DNA from: Humidesulfovibrio sp. | GTDB taxonomy: Bacteria > Desulfobacterota > Desulfovibrionia > Desulfovibrionales > Desulfovibrionaceae | NCBI RefSeq assembly: GCF_031082295.1 | Contig: NZ_JAVHLD010000013.1 | Coordinates: forward strand, 1-64,000 | Length of the DNA stretch: 64,000 nt | Direction of reading: 5' to 3' | Part shown: one piece after another, positions 8,545-19,127 of the stretch | Position numbering within the stretch: the stretch's first letter is position 1 | Layout of the letters: each line of letters begins with the position of its first letter | Position numbers and translations under genes: made by a program | The notes under the pieces: generated by a model | What the model was told of the DNA's origin: nothing | Database searches by the model: none | The model's input: the letters and a program-made list of their open reading frames with translations, nothing else

Positions 8545-11500
8545 ACGCGCATGCGGGTTCGCCTTTCCGACAGGTGAAGGCCTCGGCAGGCTCGGGCAAG
8601 ACCTTTGCCCTGACCCGGCGTTTTCTAGAGCTGCTGACCGGAGCCGACGCAGACACTGGCCGCTATGCCTGCGCCGGGGCTGCGTCACGGCCGGTAGGCT
8701 ATTCCTGGCCGGAGATACTAGCGGTGACCTTCACCAACAAGGCCGCCGCCGAGATGAAGGAGCGCGTGCTCCAGGCCCTCAAGCGCCGCGCCCTGAACCT
8801 GCCGGACGCGGCTGACGAACACATGTCGCCCGCCCGGGCCGAGGCCCTGCTCACGGACATCCTGCGCCACACGCAGCACCTTGGCATCCGAACCATCGAC
8901 AGCTTGTTGAACCTGCTGGTGCGACTCTTCGCCCTGGACCTGGGCATGCGCCCCGACTTTGAGACCGTCTTCGACGAAGGCCCGGCCATGCAGTCCCTGC
9001 TCGAGGGCTTCCTTTCGCGTTGCGAAGAAGGCGGCGAGGAGGAAATCCTCTACGAACAGGCCGTGCGCACGCTCATCGAGCATGAGAACAAGGACGGCTT
9101 CTGGCTGCAGGACGCACTACGCAACCGCCTGCTCGAGATGGCCAGCCTGCTCAAGTCGCTTCCCGGTCCATTCACCACGGACCAGAGACGCCTGGCCGAC
9201 CTGCTGGCCCTGTCGTATGCCTCCATGCAGCAGGCCACAAAGGCTCTCTCGGATATCATCGAGACAGAAGGCCTCGCGCTGCATGGGAACGTCGTCAAGC
9301 TGCTGGCCCGCTGCGCCCAGGCCAGCCTCTTCGACGGCCTGCCCGACTCGGCCTATCTTGCCAAGGACGACCTGGACGAATGCCTGCTGGCAAAGAGCCG
9401 CGGCAGGCGCTCGGAGGACGCCCAAGCCAGTTACGTGGCCTGTTGTGCTGCCTGCGCCGAATATGTCCACGACCACGCGGTTCTGGCTCCGGCCTATGCC
9501 CTGGCGCCGTGCGCGGCCATCGGCGAGCGCCTTCTGCGCGAGCTTGCGACCCTTCAGCGCGAGCAGGGCTTCCTGTTTGGCGGCGAACTGGCGGGCAAGG
9601 TTTGCGAGCTGCTGGACGAAGGCAACGGCGTTCCCGACGCCTTCTGCCGCCTGGGCGATCGCCTGCACCACCTGTTGGTGGACGAATTCCAGGACACCAG
9701 CCGCGCCCAGTGGAGCGCCACCCTGCCCCTGGCTTCGGAGTGCCTGGCCAAGGGCGGCAGCCTCTTCTGCGTGGGCGATGTGAAGCAGGCCATCTACGGC
9801 TGGCGTGGCGGCGAGGCCAAGCTGTTCGACGAAGTGGCGTCTGACGCGGAACTGGACGCCATGTCAGGCGGTGTCGCTCGCGACAGCCTGCCCTACAACT
9901 GGCGCAGCCTGCCAACAATCGTCGACTTCAACAACCGCATCTTCAGCGCCCTGGAGCAGCCGGACACCGTGCGCGACATCGCCACCGCCCTGCTTCCCGG
10001 AGCTCCCCTGGACATCGTCGAAGCCTTCCACACGGACCTTAGCGCGGCCTTTGCGGGTGCCAGCCAGGCAATGCCGCCACAAAAATCCGAAACGCCAACG
10101 CTTGAGCCAGGGGTTGTGCAAGTGCGCCTCCTGCCGCCCGGCAAGGCAGCGGACATTGAGGCCCAGAGCATGGACGCGCTCGTGCAGACCCTCCGCGACC
10201 AGATCCTGCCCCGCCGCAAGCTGGGCGACATCGCCGTGCTGGTGCGCACGGGCAAGCATGCGGACCTGGTCTGCGAACGGCTGGTGCGGGAAGGGCTGCC
10301 CATCATCACCGAAAACAGCCTGCTGCTCTCGCGCCATCCTATTGTGCGCCAGCTCACGGCGCTCATGCGCGTGCTCGACTGTCCCAGTGACGATACCGCC
10401 TTCTTCGAACTCATAACTGGACGCGAGCTGTTCCAGCCCGAGAGCGGGCTTGAGCCTTCCTCCATCCACGACTGGGTCTGCGCGGACACAAAGCCCGGCC
10501 TGCTCTCCCGGTTCCGCAAGGACTTCCCGGATATCCACGCGAGGCTTATCGCACCGTTCGTCATGCGCGCCGGGTTCATGCGCCCCTACGATCTGGCCCA
10601 GGCGGCGCTCGACACCTTCCAGGTGCTGGCTCGCCACCCGGAGGCCGAGCTGTACGTGCGGCGCTTCCTGGAGGTGATCCATCAGGCCGAGAGCAACGGC
10701 ATGGGGTCGCTCGCACGTTTCCTTGAATTCTGGGCCGAAGCAGGCGGCGAGGAGAAGGTTCCCCTGCCGGAGGCCGCCGACGCCATACGCATCCTGACCA
10801 TCCACAAGGCCAAGGGACTGCAGTTCCCGGTGACCATCATCCCGCTGCACAACTGGTCCTCCGGGCGCATGGCCGACTATCGGCCGGTGGGGCTGCACGG
10901 CCACCGCGTGCTGACACGGCTGACCAAAGCCCTCGGACGGCCCTACCACCAGCGGAACGCCGCATTGCTGCTGGAACAGATCAATCTGCTCTACGTGGCC
11001 TGGACCCGTGCCGAGGAGGAGCTTTATCTCTTCGTCCCCGAACCGGGCGGTCGAGGAAACGCTGGACCGGTTCCGGCCCTCCTCAAGCTGCTGCTGGGCA
11101 TCCCGGCCGAGGAGGCCGGGGCGACCTTTGGCCAGCCCCCAGCGGGCAGCCAGGAGGCTTGCAGCGCTGAACCTATCGACCGTCAGCAGCCCGAAAGCGT
11201 TCCGCCCCTGGTCGAAACGCCTGAGTTCCAGGCCTGGCTGCCACGCCTGCGCGTGTTCCGCCACGCGGTGGAAGACGCCGCCTTTGACGGCAGGGCTCGA
11301 GGCAAGGTGGCCCACAAGGCTGTGGAGCTTTTGCGGATCGACAAGGACGATGCGGCCAGCGCCAGACGCGCCGCCGCCCTCGCTCTTGAGGAGTTTCCCG
11401 AGCTTCGCACACTCGCCGAAGCAGAGCGGCAGGCCCTGGTGCTCGAGATTGAAGACATGCTGCGCTGGCTGCTCAAACGGCCAGAGGCCAGGCCGCACCT

Positions 11501-11768
11501 GGGCCAGAATTCAGGCGAGCTGACCATACTTACAGAGGACGGCAGCTTCCAGCGGCCCGACCTGTTGCACTTCACCCCGGAGGGGCCAGTGGTGCTGGAG
11601 TTCAAGACCGGCCAGGCCAAGCCGGAGCACGCCAAGCAGCTGCTGGCGTATCTTTCCCTGGCGCGTCAGCTGCCCCAGGCCCTGGGTAAGCCCCCGCGTG
11701 GGCACCTTGTGTACCTGGACCGCCGAGTGATCGAGCCTGTGGAACCTAAGCCCGAGGCCAGGCCATGA
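8541..11768 (+). CDS. addA: UvrD/RecB-type helicase-exonuclease (AddA-like)
   Basis: Walker A ASAGSGKTFALT, VTFTNKAAAEMKERVL, LLVDEFQDTSRAQW, TIHKAKGLQFPVTII, C-terminal PD-(D/E)XK nuclease motif (PDLLHF...VVLEFKTGQ). ATGA overlap with the upstream gene. Confidence 0.85.
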   Translation: MNAHAGSPFRQVKASAGSGKTFALTRRFLELLTGADADTGRYACAGAASRPVGYSWPEILAVTFTNKAAAEMKERVLQALKRRALNLPDAADEHMSPARAEALLTDILRHTQHLGIRTIDSLLNLLVRLFALDLGMRPDFETVFDEGPAMQSLLEGFLSRCEEGGEEEILYEQAVRTLIEHENKDGFWLQDALRNRLLEMASLLKSLPGPFTTDQRRLADLLALSYASMQQATKALSDIIETEGLALHGNVVKLLARCAQASLFDGLPDSAYLAKDDLDECLLAKSRGRRSEDAQASYVACCAACAEYVHDHAVLAPAYALAPCAAIGERLLRELATLQREQGFLFGGELAGKVCELLDEGNGVPDAFCRLGDRLHHLLVDEFQDTSRAQWSATLPLASECLAKGGSLFCVGDVKQAIYGWRGGEAKLFDEVASDAELDAMSGGVARDSLPYNWRSLPTIVDFNNRIFSALEQPDTVRDIATALLPGAPLDIVEAFHTDLSAAFAGASQAMPPQKSETPTLEPGVVQVRLLPPGKAADIEAQSMDALVQTLRDQILPRRKLGDIAVLVRTGKHADLVCERLVREGLPIITENSLLLSRHPIVRQLTALMRVLDCPSDDTAFFELITGRELFQPESGLEPSSIHDWVCADTKPGLLSRFRKDFPDIHARLIAPFVMRAGFMRPYDLAQAALDTFQVLARHPEAELYVRRFLEVIHQAESNGMGSLARFLEFWAEAGGEEKVPLPEAADAIRILTIHKAKGLQFPVTIIPLHNWSSGRMADYRPVGLHGHRVLTRLTKALGRPYHQRNAALLLEQINLLYVAWTRAEEELYLFVPEPGGRGNAGPVPALLKLLLGIPAEEAGATFGQPPAGSQEACSAEPIDRQQPESVPPLVETPEFQAWLPRLRVFRHAVEDAAFDGRARGKVAHKAVELLRIDKDDAASARRAAALALEEFPELRTLAEAERQALVLEIEDMLRWLLKRPEARPHLGQNSGELTILTEDGSFQRPDLLHFTPEGPVVLEFKTGQAKPEHAKQLLAYLSLARQLPQALGKPPRGHLVYLDRRVIEPVEPKPEARP

Positions 11769-14698
11769 ATCCGGTGCGCATCGTCCCCTGGACAACGGAC
11801 TTCATCGAGGCCCTTGCCGACCGCATCGTGTCCGAGGCCGCAAGCCACGACCTTTCACGCACGCGCATCGTGTTTCCGCACAACCGCCCGGCCCGGCACC
11901 TGCGCGCCGCCTTGGCCGCACGGTCCGAGCTGCCGCGGCCAGTCATTTTGCCGCGCATGCAGGCCCTGGACGAATTCCTGCGCGGCCTGCGGCAGGACTT
12001 AAGCGAAACCCCGCCCAGACGGGCCGGCAAGCTCGACCGCATCGGCCTTTTGCACGGCGTGGTGAAAGACCTCGGCCTGAGCGGTGGCTGGAGCGGCGGC
12101 CCTTTCGCCAAGCTCGACGACAGCGCCCGCGCATTCTTCCCCTGGGGCGCGCGGTTGGCGTCGCTGCTGGAGGAATTGGCCCGACATGGAACCACTCCCC
12201 AGGACCTGGGCCACCTTGAAGGCTTGGTGCTTCCCTGGGCCGAGGCGCTCCTCAGCCAGCTCGGCGGCATCGACAGCGCATACAAGGCCGAAATGCAGCG
12301 TCGCGGCTGGACGACGTCTGGCCTCGACGTCCTGTGGCTGTCCGAGCGCCTGGATGATATCGTAACGCTTCTTTCCGGTGAACGCCTCATCTTCGCGGGG
12401 TTCTCCGCCCTTGCCCCCACCGAGGAAGCAGTGTTGCGCAGGCTTTGGGAACGTTCCGGGGCGCTGATGCTCTGGCACTCGGACCAGGCGTTGGCCCTTG
12501 GCGCAGAAGTCGCCTGGCCGGCGAGGGAGCACGCCCGGGTACTGCGCACCTGGCACGCCAAGGCCGTGCTGGAGGTGGACGTTCCGGCTTCGCCAGCGCC
12601 ACAGGTGCGGCGATTTTACGAAGGGTTCGACCTGCATTCGCAGCTCCACGCGCTTGAACGCGAGCTTGCAGCCCTGCCCGACACGCAGTCCACGGCCATA
12701 GTGCTGCCCGACCCCGGCGCGCTCATTCCGGTGATGCACCACCTTCCGGCCGGAGAGGTCAACATCAGCATGGGCTATCCCTTGGCGCGTTCCTCTCTGG
12801 CCCAGTTGCTCGAAACCATTCTCGTGCTGCACGAAAACGGTGATGGCTCTGGCCGCTACTCCTGGCGCGACCTTATCGCACTGTCTCGCCAGCCACTGTT
12901 GCGCATGCTGCGCGCTGGCGAAGAGACGCCCCTCAAAAGCGCCTATCAGTCCTGGGAACGCCATATACGCTCGTCCAGTTCCCTGCAGTCCCCCTTTGAG
13001 TGGGCACCAGCCTACGACCCGGACGAAACGAACGTCCCTGAAGAGGAACTGCGAGCGTTGCACCAAGAAGTCCTGCACGCCTGTTTCACGAGCTTTGCGA
13101 ACCTGACGACGTTGCGTCAAACCGGCCTCGCGGTGGCTGGACTCTGCGATCTCCTGCGACGACGTGGCGGCGACTCCTGGCAGCACCTGCTCATCGACGC
13201 CGAGTGCCTGCTGCGGCTGTGGCAGTCCGTGGTGCCAGAGCTTTCAGGCAGCATCCTGGCCGATGAGACCTACGATCAGCCTCTGCTGTTCCTCATTCTG
13301 CGACACCTGCTCGAATCCGAGCGCGTGTCCTTTGAGCCAGAACCGCTGGCGGGGATGCAGGTGCTGGGCATGCTGGAGACACGGCTCTTGCGCTTCCGGC
13401 GGCTTTTCATCCTGGACGCCACCGAGGAAAACCTTCCCGGCGCCAACGCCCCGGACCCGCTGTTGCCCGACCCGTTGCGCGCAGCCCTTGGCCTGCCTGG
13501 CGCCCGGGAGCGGGACAACGTGGCCGCCCACAACTTCTTCAGACTGCTCATGGGCGCCCAGGAAGTCTGCGTGCTGTATCAGGCCGGAGTCCGGCCCGGC
13601 GCACTGGAAGGCAAGAGCGTGCGCAGCCGCTACGTTGAGCAGATGCTCTGGGAGCTGGAGCGCACCACTGGCAAGCTGGTCAAGCCGCTGCCGCAGTCCA
13701 TCACCGAAGCGCCATTGAAAGCTGTGAGCTTCCCTGTGGCGGCCATTCTTACCAGCCGCCCGGCAATACGCGTTACTTCCGACATCCGCCAACGCCTTGC
13801 CGATCGCTTGTGCGAAAAGGGCATTACGCCCTCGGCCCTGGAGGACTGGCTCACCTGCCCCAAGCAGGGTTTCTACCGGCGCGTGCTGAACCTGCGCCCG
13901 TTGCAGGAGGTTGCCGAGGACGGCGACCGCGCCCTTTTTGGAGAGCTGGTGCACAGGGTATTGCGCGACTATTTCGAAAAGCATCTGGAACAGATGATTA
14001 CCTCTGCATCCCTTGACGAGAGTGCGCTCTTCTCGCTGTTGGAGGAAGCCCTGGCCAAGGACGCCGAAGGCTTGAACCTGGCGTATGATGCCAGGGTTGC
14101 GCTCAATGCCGCCGCCCGAGAGCGTCTGCACCGCTTTCTTGCCGCAACGCCGCCAACGACGGTGGTGGCTCTTGAGCATGGGGTCAAAGCGCAGATACAA
14201 GCTGCAGGCTACGACATCCTCTTGCACGGAAAGATCGACCGCATCGACCTTCGCGAGAACGAGACCGAAGACGGCCACAGGGTACTGGACTACAAAACCG
14301 GCACGGTTAAGGAAGGCGGCAGCAGGGCATGGCTCGACGACGAGATGTTCGAGAGGCTGGCAGCCTGCACGCCAGGAACCGAGGCTGCGGCGGCCTTGTT
14401 CGCCGAACTCTCTGATTCCGGGCTGGACGTGCAACTGCCCCTGTACCTGCACCTCCTCAGCGCGAGCGGTGAGTGGCGGCCTGTCAACGCCGCGTGGGTG
14501 GCGCTCAAGAGCGACGGGGCCGAGCACCCCTTCTTTCCTGTTGAGACAGAGGCGGAAGCACGCGCTCTTGTCATCTCCAAGCGCGTCCCGGCCCTTGTGG
14601 GCTTTCTGCTGGCGCACCTGATGACCACCCCTGAGTACCCCGCCCGCAGCGGCAAGCACTGCGACTGGTGCGATTACCAAGGCCCCTGCTGCGGCTGA
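11765..14698 (+). CDS. addB: PD-(D/E)XK nuclease / AddB-like protein
   Basis: ATGA overlap with addA. RIVFPHNRPARHLRAAL; nuclease core HGKIDRIDL...RVLDYKTG; Cys set LTCPKQGFYRR ... HCDWCDYQGPC fits the AddB Fe-S pattern. Confidence 0.8.
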   Translation: MNPVRIVPWTTDFIEALADRIVSEAASHDLSRTRIVFPHNRPARHLRAALAARSELPRPVILPRMQALDEFLRGLRQDLSETPPRRAGKLDRIGLLHGVVKDLGLSGGWSGGPFAKLDDSARAFFPWGARLASLLEELARHGTTPQDLGHLEGLVLPWAEALLSQLGGIDSAYKAEMQRRGWTTSGLDVLWLSERLDDIVTLLSGERLIFAGFSALAPTEEAVLRRLWERSGALMLWHSDQALALGAEVAWPAREHARVLRTWHAKAVLEVDVPASPAPQVRRFYEGFDLHSQLHALERELAALPDTQSTAIVLPDPGALIPVMHHLPAGEVNISMGYPLARSSLAQLLETILVLHENGDGSGRYSWRDLIALSRQPLLRMLRAGEETPLKSAYQSWERHIRSSSSLQSPFEWAPAYDPDETNVPEEELRALHQEVLHACFTSFANLTTLRQTGLAVAGLCDLLRRRGGDSWQHLLIDAECLLRLWQSVVPELSGSILADETYDQPLLFLILRHLLESERVSFEPEPLAGMQVLGMLETRLLRFRRLFILDATEENLPGANAPDPLLPDPLRAALGLPGARERDNVAAHNFFRLLMGAQEVCVLYQAGVRPGALEGKSVRSRYVEQMLWELERTTGKLVKPLPQSITEAPLKAVSFPVAAILTSRPAIRVTSDIRQRLADRLCEKGITPSALEDWLTCPKQGFYRRVLNLRPLQEVAEDGDRALFGELVHRVLRDYFEKHLEQMITSASLDESALFSLLEEALAKDAEGLNLAYDARVALNAAARERLHRFLAATPPTTVVALEHGVKAQIQAAGYDILLHGKIDRIDLRENETEDGHRVLDYKTGTVKEGGSRAWLDDEMFERLAACTPGTEAAAALFAELSDSGLDVQLPLYLHLLSASGEWRPVNAAWVALKSDGAEHPFFPVETEAEARALVISKRVPALVGFLLAHLMTTPEYPARSGKHCDWCDYQGPCCG

Positions 14699-14725
14699 CC
14701 ACATTCAATCAATGGAGTATTTCGC

Positions 14726-15169
14726 ATGAAAGTTGCCGAAGGAAGCCTTGGCCGCGTCTTTGTATTGCGCCTGGAGGACGGCGAACGTCTGCCGGAGTGC
14801 ATCGAGGCCTTTGCCCGGGAGCGTGGCGTCAGCCGGGCGTTCTGCGCGCTTGTGGGCGGCGTTGACGGCGGTACGATCGTCACAGGCCCGGTAGATGGCG
14901 GGGTGATGCCGCCAGTGCCCGTGCTGACGGCGCTGACCGGAGCCCAGGAGGTCGCGGCTGTGGGCACCCTGTTTCCCGATGCCGACGGCCAGCCCAGGCT
15001 GCACATGCATGGAGCCTTTGGCCGAGGCCAGGAAGCGCTGGTCGGCTGCATCAGGCCCGGCATCGAGGTCTGGACCATTGGCGAATTCGTGATTATAGAA
15101 CTCCTGGGCCTGGACATGACGCGCAGACGCGACCAGGCCACCGGCTTTGAACTCCTCTGCGATTCTTGA
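14726..15169 (+). CDS. PPC/DUF296 domain DNA-binding-like protein
   Basis: FVLRLEDGERLPECIEAFARERGVSRAFCALVGGVDGGTIV...HMHGAFGRGQEALVGCIRPGIEVWTIGEFVI. Confidence 0.85.
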   Translation: MKVAEGSLGRVFVLRLEDGERLPECIEAFARERGVSRAFCALVGGVDGGTIVTGPVDGGVMPPVPVLTALTGAQEVAAVGTLFPDADGQPRLHMHGAFGRGQEALVGCIRPGIEVWTIGEFVIIELLGLDMTRRRDQATGFELLCDS

Positions 15170-15186
15170 ACCCAAGGAACTGATTC

Positions 15187-16407
15187 ATGATCCCTGCGAG
15201 CATTCTCATCTGCGGTGCTGGCATCGTCGGCCTCACCGTGGCCCGCGACCTTGTTGCCGCCGGTTACGACGACATTCTCATTATTGACAAAGAGCCTGAG
15301 GCCGGACGGCACGCCTCGGGCCGCAACAGCGGCGTTCTGCACGCAGGAATCTACTATGCCCCAGGCTCATTGCGTGCGCAGTCGTGCCTTGAGGGCAACT
15401 TCCGCATGAAGCAGTATTGCGAGGAACGAGGACTGCCGCTTCTCAAGACCGGCAAGGTCATCGTGGCCCGCGACGAGTCCGAACTGCCCACCCTGCGCGA
15501 GTTGTTTAGCCGCGCCACGCAGAATGGAGCAAAAGTGGAGCTCATCGACGACGCGCAGCTCGCCGAGATTGAACCCAACGCCAAAAGCGCGGGCCAGGCG
15601 CTGTTCTCGCACTATACCGCCGTGGTGGACCCCAAGGCCATCCTGAAGAGCATTCAGAAAGAGCTGCTCGATTCCGGCAAGGTGCGCATGCGTTTTGACA
15701 CGCGTTTTGTCGGCCTTGGCGCGCCCGAGGGCAAGCGCCTGCGCGTGCGGACGACCAACGGTGAGGTCTCTTGCGCATTTTTCCTGAACGCCGCAGGAGC
15801 CTATGGGGATGTTGTCGCCCACTCCTTCGGCCTGGGAAAAGACTACCAGCTCATCCCCTTCAAGGGCATCTACAAGAAGCTGAAGCCAGAGAAGGCCCAT
15901 ACAATCCGGGGCAGCATCTACCCGGTGCCGAACATCAAGAATCCTTTTTTGGGCGTGCATTTCACCCGCGGCGTCCACGGCGATGTGTACCTCGGCCCCA
16001 CCGCCATCCCGGCGCTTGGCCGCGAGAACTACGGCATCCTGTCCGGCATCGACGCCGAGGCTCCGTCCATCCTGCTGCGAGACGCCTTGCTCTTCCTGCG
16101 CAACAAGAAATTCCGGGAAGTGGCTTTAGAAGAACCACGCAAGTATTCCTTCAAGTATTTCTTCAACGACGCCCGCAAACTGGTGAAGGAACTCGCTCCA
16201 GAGGATATCGAGAACTCGCCGAAGGCTGGCATTCGCCCGCAGCTTGTCGACGTGAAGAAGAACGAACTGGTGATGGATTTTGTCATCGAGGGGACCGAGT
16301 CCAGCGTACACGTACTCAACTCGATTTCCCCGGCTTTTACCAGTTCGCTCTTCTTCTCCGGCATGCTCATGGACAAATATATCACCCCAAGGCTCCAAAA
16401 GCTCTAG
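15187..16407 (+). CDS. lhgO: L-2-hydroxyglutarate oxidase (FAD-dependent)
   Basis: ILICGAGIVGLTVARDLVAAGY, RHASGRNSGVLHAGIYYAPGSLRAQSCLEGN, VHVLNSISPAFTSSLFFSGMLMDKY. Confidence 0.9.
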   Translation: MIPASILICGAGIVGLTVARDLVAAGYDDILIIDKEPEAGRHASGRNSGVLHAGIYYAPGSLRAQSCLEGNFRMKQYCEERGLPLLKTGKVIVARDESELPTLRELFSRATQNGAKVELIDDAQLAEIEPNAKSAGQALFSHYTAVVDPKAILKSIQKELLDSGKVRMRFDTRFVGLGAPEGKRLRVRTTNGEVSCAFFLNAAGAYGDVVAHSFGLGKDYQLIPFKGIYKKLKPEKAHTIRGSIYPVPNIKNPFLGVHFTRGVHGDVYLGPTAIPALGRENYGILSGIDAEAPSILLRDALLFLRNKKFREVALEEPRKYSFKYFFNDARKLVKELAPEDIENSPKAGIRPQLVDVKKNELVMDFVIEGTESSVHVLNSISPAFTSSLFFSGMLMDKYITPRLQKL

Positions 16408-16486
16408 AGCCTGAGCACTTCGCGACTCCTTGACAAGACCTGAAAAACACGGAACAAGGCCTCCAACAGAAGTGAGGATCACACGC

Positions 16487-17620
16487 ATGATGAAGCTACC
16501 TGAACTCCATTTTGGCGACAGCACCGCCCAGATACCCATCGTCCAGGGCGGCATGGGCGTCGGCATTTCCCTTTCCGGCCTGGCTTCGGCCGTGGCCAAC
16601 CAGGGCGGCGTCGGCGTCATCGCAGCGGCAATGATCGGCATGGGCGAGCCTGATGTTGGCAAGAACCCGACCGAGGCCAACATCCGCGCCCTGCGTGAGG
16701 AGATCCGCAAGGCCAAGGAGATCATGACTCAAGGCCTTCTCGGCGTGAACATCATGGTTGCCCTGACCAACTTCGCGGACCTCGTTAAAACCTCCATCCG
16801 CGAGGGCGCCGACGTCATCTTCTCCGGCGCTGGATTGCCCCTTGACCTGCCCAAGTACCTCAAGGAAGACCTGACCGACGAGCTGCGCGCCAAGGTGCGC
16901 ACCAAACTCGTGCCCATCGTGTCTTCCGGTCGCGCCGCAGCGGTGCTTTGCAAGAAGTGGCTGGCCAAGTACGACTACCTGCCTGACGGCTTCGTGGTTG
17001 AAGGACCCAAGGCCGGAGGCCACCTTGGCTTCAAGCCTGAGGAGTTGGACGACCCCAACTTCGCCCTGGAAAAGATCCTTCCTGAAGTCGTTGAAGCTGT
17101 GAAACCCTTCGAAGCCGAGAGTGGACGCCGAATTCCAGTCATTGCCGCCGGCGGCATCTACACCGGTGCGGATATCGCCAAGTACCTCGAACTTGGTGCT
17201 TCCGGGGTACAGATGGGCACCCGCTTCGTGGCAACCCACGAATGCGATGCCAACATCGCCTTCAAGGAAGCCTTCATCGCGGCGCACAAGGAAGACGTCA
17301 CCGTGATAAAAAGCCCTGTGGGCATGCCTGGCCGCGCCATTCTGAACGAGTTCATCCAGGCTGTGCGCGAGGGCCGCAAGAAGCCTTTCAAATGCCCCTT
17401 CCACTGCGTCAAGACCTGTGACGTGGCCAACGCCCCCTATTGCATCTCCCAGGCTCTGGTGAGCGCCAAGCGTGGTCTCCTCAAGCATGGCTTCGCCTTC
17501 TGCGGAGAAAACGTCTGGCGCGTTGACAAGATCGTCAGCGTCAAGGAACTCATCGACGGCTTGAAGAAAGAATTCGACGAATTCTGGGAACAGAAAAAGG
17601 CTCAGCTCGTCGCCAAATAA
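16487..17620 (+). CDS. Nitronate monooxygenase family protein
   Basis: PIVQGGMGVGISLSGLASAVANQGGVGVIAA; VVEGPKAGGHLGF; ASGVQMGTRFVATHECDAN. Confidence 0.9.
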   Translation: MMKLPELHFGDSTAQIPIVQGGMGVGISLSGLASAVANQGGVGVIAAAMIGMGEPDVGKNPTEANIRALREEIRKAKEIMTQGLLGVNIMVALTNFADLVKTSIREGADVIFSGAGLPLDLPKYLKEDLTDELRAKVRTKLVPIVSSGRAAAVLCKKWLAKYDYLPDGFVVEGPKAGGHLGFKPEELDDPNFALEKILPEVVEAVKPFEAESGRRIPVIAAGGIYTGADIAKYLELGASGVQMGTRFVATHECDANIAFKEAFIAAHKEDVTVIKSPVGMPGRAILNEFIQAVREGRKKPFKCPFHCVKTCDVANAPYCISQALVSAKRGLLKHGFAFCGENVWRVDKIVSVKELIDGLKKEFDEFWEQKKAQLVAK

Positions 17621-17671
17621 TGACTACACACCGCCTGGCGCCCCCCGTGCCTCGCGGACCAAGGAGAAAGA

Positions 17672-18181
17672 ATGTCCAATCCCACTGTGCTCATCGTGAC
17701 CTCCATGGGTGAAATGCTTGTGGAACTTTACGCCGACAAGGCTCCCGAGACCGTCGCCAACTTCCTCTCCTACGTGGACGAGGAATTCTATGACGGGCTC
17801 ATCTTCCACCGCGTCATCAAGAACTTCATGATCCAGGGCGGCGGAATGGACATGATGATGCGCGAGAAGAAGAACAAGGCTCCCATCAAGAACGAGGCCA
17901 GCGCCGATCTGCCCAACCTGGGCTTCACCCTGGCCATGGCGCGCACCATGGATCCGCACAGCGCCACCAGCCAGTTCTTCATCAACGTGAAGGACAACGA
18001 CTTCCTGAACTTCACCGCACCGAACCCGCAGGGCTACGGTTACGCCGTTTTCGGCAAGGTCACCGAGGGTCAGGACGTGGCCACCAAGATCAGCACCGTT
18101 CGCACCAAGAACTACATGGGCCACGGCGACGTTCCCCAGGACCCCATCTCCATCATCAGCATTCGCCGCTTCGAAGTGTAG
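17672..18181 (+). CDS. Cyclophilin-type peptidyl-prolyl cis-trans isomerase
   Basis: VELYADKAPETVANFLSYVDEEFYDGLIFHRVIKNFMIQGGGMD; GYAVFGKVTEGQDV. Confidence 0.95.
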   Translation: MSNPTVLIVTSMGEMLVELYADKAPETVANFLSYVDEEFYDGLIFHRVIKNFMIQGGGMDMMMREKKNKAPIKNEASADLPNLGFTLAMARTMDPHSATSQFFINVKDNDFLNFTAPNPQGYGYAVFGKVTEGQDVATKISTVRTKNYMGHGDVPQDPISIISIRRFEV

Positions 18182-18211
18182 ACACGACACTCATCAAAGG
18201 TAATGAAATCT

Positions 18212-18245
18212 ACGGCGCGTCCGACCTGGGCGCGCCGTTTTTTTG
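18212..18245 (+). terminator. Rho-independent terminator
   Basis: ACGGCGCGtccgacctgggCGCGCCGTttttttt. Confidence 0.85.
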
Positions 18246-18367
18246 CGCTTGATCCCCAACAACCTGAGGGGTGACTTGTGCAGATCATCAACACGCCGCA
18301 TCAGCTATCGATTTTTCCATTTTGCTCTATCTCTTCCAGGAAATCTCAGCTTTTCCTTTCTCCCCTC

Positions 18368-18396
18368 TTGACCTGACAGGGGCTGCTTTTTACAAC
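18368..18396 (+). promoter_or_regulatory. Sigma70-like promoter for upp-uraA: TTGACC-N17-TACAAC
   Basis: TTGACC 18368-18373, 17-nt spacer, TACAAC 18391-18396, about 50 nt before the upp ATG. Confidence 0.5.
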
Positions 18397-18444
18397 GTTG
18401 CGGTTGGACAAATCCGCTTCGCCTCAACCTCAAGGAGAATTCCC

Positions 18445-19071
18445 ATGGCCGTCCACGTGGTCGATCACCCGCTGGTCAAGCACAAGCTTGGCCTGCTCCG
18501 CAAGCATGATGTCTCCACAAGCCTTTTCCGCGATGTGACGAAAGAAATTGCGCGTCTTCTTACCTACGAGGCCACCAAGGATCTTGAGGTTGAGAAGCGC
18601 ATGATAAAGGGCTGGGCTGGCGAGGTTGAGACTGAGCGCATCAAGGGAAAAAAGATCACCGTGGTGCCCATTCTGCGCGCAGGACTGGGCATGATGGACG
18701 GCGTCATGGACATGATCCCCGGCGCCAAGGTCAGCGTTGTCGGTTTTTACCGCAACGAGGACACGCTCCAGCCGGTGCAGTACTATGTCAAACTCGCCCG
18801 CAACATCAAAGCGCGCATGGCGATCATTCTTGACCCCATGCTTGCCACAGGCGGCACGCTTGACGCTACCATCGACCTCTTGAAAAAGGCCGGGTGCAAG
18901 CAAATCCGAGGGTTGTTCCTGGTGGCCGCGCCCGAGGGCATCAAACGCATCATGGACAAGCACCCGGACATTGAAATCTACTGCGCCTCCATCGACGATC
19001 GCTTGAACGAGCAGGGCTACATCCTGCCGGGTCTTGGCGACGCCGGCGACAAGATCTTCGGCACGAAATAG
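18445..19071 (+). CDS. upp: Uracil phosphoribosyltransferase
   Basis: [25 protein letters not shown]...[32 protein letters not shown] upstream of ATG 18445. Confidence 0.95.
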   Translation: MAVHVVDHPLVKHKLGLLRKHDVSTSLFRDVTKEIARLLTYEATKDLEVEKRMIKGWAGEVETERIKGKKITVVPILRAGLGMMDGVMDMIPGAKVSVVGFYRNEDTLQPVQYYVKLARNIKARMAIILDPMLATGGTLDATIDLLKKAGCKQIRGLFLVAAPEGIKRIMDKHPDIEIYCASIDDRLNEQGYILPGLGDAGDKIFGTK

Positions 19072-19127
19072 CGCGGACAGTTCGGCAATTTTCTGCACGC
19101 ACCCACAAACAACGGAGCGCACCCCCA

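Noticed and set aside
9864-14704. Long minus-strand ORFs opposite addA/addB (9864..11498, 11999..13186, 13244..14704)
   Set aside because: Same high-GC3 shadow effect; the plus strand has clear helicase/nuclease motifs.
18271-18444. N-terminal extension of upp from 18271
   Set aside because: A promoter-like TTGACC-N17-TACAAC lies inside it, and a good RBS precedes ATG 18445, matching the conserved Upp N-terminus.
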